A DNA stretch of 53,572 nt, from positions 1 to 53,572 of the forward strand of contig DHCY01000011.1 in NCBI GenBank assembly GCA_002399085.1, given 5' to 3'. A program made the position numbers and the translations under genes. Shown here piece by piece: positions 51,653-53,572 of this stretch. Source of the DNA: Anaerolineaceae bacterium UBA4890 (lineage in GTDB: Bacteria; Chloroflexota; Anaerolineae; Anaerolineales; Anaerolineaceae). A model generated the notes under the pieces. That model worked only from the letters and a program-made list of their open reading frames with translations. It was not told the origin of the DNA and did no database searches. Numbering within the stretch: position 1 is the stretch's first letter; each line of letters starts with the position of its first letter.

Positions 51653-53047
51653 ATGTCGAATTATCGTTACCAGCTAATGATGCGCCGTGCCAACAAAGCA
51701 CTTAAATTACTGCGGGATAAAGGACCGCGGGAATTTTTTGACCGCGTGAAACGCTTTGTTCGGTCGCGGTTGGGAGCCGACGCAGCAATAAGGCTCCGAC
51801 CCACACTGGAGTACGACACAGAACCAGTACGTTTCAGGGGGAAGAAATTAGACCTCCAAACACTAACAACTGCGTTGGACCGAATAAAAACACAACCTTT
51901 CACAATCGCACTATCACAGGATGATTACTTGCAGGTCGTGGGCGGCGTACAACTGAAAATCGCTGACCAACAAAAAGAGATGAATCTGCAAGGTCGGGCC
52001 TACCTGCACCTTTCACCAAGTCTCGTCCGGGACATGCTCGATTACAGCGATCACCCAGGTGTCATGCGCCTTAACCTCGATGGGGAGTTTGTCGGATATG
52101 TTGATGATGAAACCTTGTTGGCGGTGCTGGCTGCGCTGGTTGAGAGTGGTGGACTAAAGTCAATCGAATTGCACCACCTCATGGGTTGGAAGATGGGTTA
52201 TGTTGCCCGGATCCTGGATCTGGCAGGGAATTTGCCCATCCATTTCTGGCTGCACGACTTCTTTTCGATTTGCCTGAACTATGTGCTTTTAAGAAATGAC
52301 CGCGAATATTGCCACGCACCCGATCCGCAAAGCAATGCCTGCACACTGTGCTACTACGGCAGCGTTCGCCTCCTGCATTACCAGGCTTTCAGCAACCTTA
52401 TCCAGCGTTATTTAATCCGTGCAATCGCGCCATCTGAGTTTGCGCTCGAACTTTGGCGTCAGAAATTCCCCGTTTTCAACGGCGAGGGTCAGGTGGTGCC
52501 GAACGCCAGCCTTGAATGGGGCGAGCGATTGCAGGAGTCTGTGGAAAACCAACCGCTGAGGATTGCCTTCGTAGGCTACCCGGTGATGCACAAAGGTTGG
52601 CAAGCCTGGTTGAATCTGACCGATAAGTTTGGCAAAGACCCGCGCTACAAGTTTTTTCATTTCTCCGCTGACTGGCAGCATTCCCCCAATTTTGAGAAGG
52701 TCTCTGTAATTGTCAACCGTCAAAACCGGTCTGCGATGACCGATGCCTTACGGGAAAACAAGATCGATATCGCCTTTTTATGGTCAATCTGCCCCGAGAC
52801 GTTCTCCTTCACACTTTATGAATCCCTGGCAGCAGGCTGTTACATTGTAACCAACCCGGCTAGCGGCAACATTCAAAATACCATCGTGAAGAACCCGCAA
52901 TGGGGTTCAGTATTCGCCGATCAGGACGAACTACTAAAGGCATTTGAAGAAGGCAAGATTCTGCAGGATTTCGCTGTATTTAACGAGAATTATAGAAAGA
53001 CTGCCAAGATGATTGTTAATGATGAAATGTTGGGGGACACGGAGTAA
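51653..53047 (+). CDS. glycosyltransferase homologous to the C-terminal module of the 1248-residue enzyme
   Basis: A 464-residue protein. After a basic N-terminal segment (about 1-75), the rest aligns with the C-terminal module of the gene at 45613: ALSQDDYLQVVGG, WLHDFFSICLNY, the Cys set starting at C207 (CLNYVLLRNDREYCHAPD then CTLC), and ETFSFTLYESLAAGCY with NPASGNIQ. It is a GT4-like retaining transferase by that similarity. The ATG at 51653 lies two bases after the previous stop; the longer frame from 51557 is inside the upstream gene. The shared module implies duplication within the locus. Confidence 0.86.
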   Translation: MSNYRYQLMMRRANKALKLLRDKGPREFFDRVKRFVRSRLGADAAIRLRPTLEYDTEPVRFRGKKLDLQTLTTALDRIKTQPFTIALSQDDYLQVVGGVQLKIADQQKEMNLQGRAYLHLSPSLVRDMLDYSDHPGVMRLNLDGEFVGYVDDETLLAVLAALVESGGLKSIELHHLMGWKMGYVARILDLAGNLPIHFWLHDFFSICLNYVLLRNDREYCHAPDPQSNACTLCYYGSVRLLHYQAFSNLIQRYLIRAIAPSEFALELWRQKFPVFNGEGQVVPNASLEWGERLQESVENQPLRIAFVGYPVMHKGWQAWLNLTDKFGKDPRYKFFHFSADWQHSPNFEKVSVIVNRQNRSAMTDALRENKIDIAFLWSICPETFSFTLYESLAAGCYIVTNPASGNIQNTIVKNPQWGSVFADQDELLKAFEEGKILQDFAVFNENYRKTAKMIVNDEMLGDTE

Positions 53048-53072
53048 GTATTGATCTCCCTGGTATCTAATA

Positions 53073-53572
53073 ATGACCATTCAGGCAAAAGACAGAAAAC
53101 CTCAGGCTGAGCGGAGAATCAACCTCCAAAATATTGGCAGTGTACTGGCTTCATTAATTGCAGCCCTTTTCCCTTGCATCTACCTGGTTATTCGCAATTA
53201 CAGTCAGCTTGGAACTGACGATCTATTGATCTCTTTTGGTGTAGTGATTCTGCATTGGTTAGTTTTATTTTCCATCAATTACCTGGTTATGCGAAACATT
53301 CACAAAGCCTCTACGGCAACCACAATCGCAGTGATCCCGTTGAGCCTTTTTCATTCTGGTTTGAACTTGATCAGCTCCATTATCCCGTCATTTTATTATT
53401 GGCATGGAATAATTTTGGTTATAACAATTTGTGGAATTCTTTGGTACCTGATTCGAAAGCACCTTAACCAGGGCTATTCCATAAGAATCAACCAGGTCTT
53501 TGGCTCAATCTTTCTGATCCTTGTTTTGGTAAATTTCATATTTGCTGTACCGGACCTGCTCAAAAATCGCGA
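53073..53572 (+). CDS. membrane protein, 3-prime end outside the window
   Basis: A frame open from the ATG at 53073 to the window edge (166 codons). After a charged start (KDRKPQAERR) it has several hydrophobic helices separated by short loops, of the kind seen in the membrane part of sulfatase-like or other surface-polymer modifying enzymes. No diagnostic motif is reached before the edge, so I give no function. It starts 25 bases after the glycosyltransferase stop with no clear ribosome site and is probably the next gene of the polysaccharide operon. Confidence 0.6.
   Translation, partial: MTIQAKDRKPQAERRINLQNIGSVLASLIAALFPCIYLVIRNYSQLGTDDLLISFGVVILHWLVLFSINYLVMRNIHKASTATTIAVIPLSLFHSGLNLISSIIPSFYYWHGIILVITICGILWYLIRKHLNQGYSIRINQVFGSIFLILVLVNFIFAVPDLLKNR

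Overview
The window looks like ordinary chromosome from an anaerobic, Anaerolineae-type member of the Chloroflexota. The assignment rests on three things: intergenic repeats of the TCATTCTGAACGAAGTGAAG type, a secreted peptidase that ends in a short YLPL-type tail, and Thr/Pro-rich lipoproteins and membrane-anchored proteins beside a broad housekeeping set. It is an inference, because no rRNA or other marker gene is present. I see no tRNA, CRISPR array, insertion sequence or phage gene.

Left part (1-16 kb). Nested intergenic repeats (1-640) and two iteron-like clusters (751-902) precede a secreted M14 carboxypeptidase. Then come a GlsB-type membrane protein, a deoxynucleoside kinase, an M42 aminopeptidase paired with a hotdog thioesterase, a duplicated structured intergenic element (5573-6088), oligoendopeptidase F, two lipoproteins, a DUF134-NifX fusion with a palindrome at its start, MsrA, an MFS carrier, an NAD-dependent epimerase and MetF.

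Middle part (16-32 kb). ClpC and RadA are adjacent. A run follows of a DUF6391-like protein, DNA polymerase III delta (HolA), a macro-domain protein and a VWA protein. Next are an FmdB zinc ribbon, three tandem membrane-anchored C39-like peptidases with TPR tails, a methyltransferase, and a minus-strand sufS-sufE-ferredoxin operon.

Phosphate part (32-39 kb). A PhoB/PhoR-like two-component pair is followed by PhoU. Then come two tandem thymidylate-kinase-like proteins, the second lacking the P-loop lysine, a CHAD (polyphosphate-binding) protein and a CorA-family transporter with GMS in place of GMN. I regard this as the best candidate for an undescribed functional unit, possibly linking phosphate sensing, nucleotides and polyphosphate.

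Right part (39-53.6 kb). This is a surface-polysaccharide locus: a family 2 glycosyltransferase, a membrane-anchored rhodanese, an ABC-2 exporter (permease and ATPase), the four dTDP-L-rhamnose genes rfbC-rfbB-rfbA-rfbD in overlapping order, and three large glycosyltransferases, two of which share a homologous C-terminal module. A membrane protein runs off the right edge. Exporter, rhamnose genes and glycosyltransferases have overlaps or very short gaps and are probably one operon.
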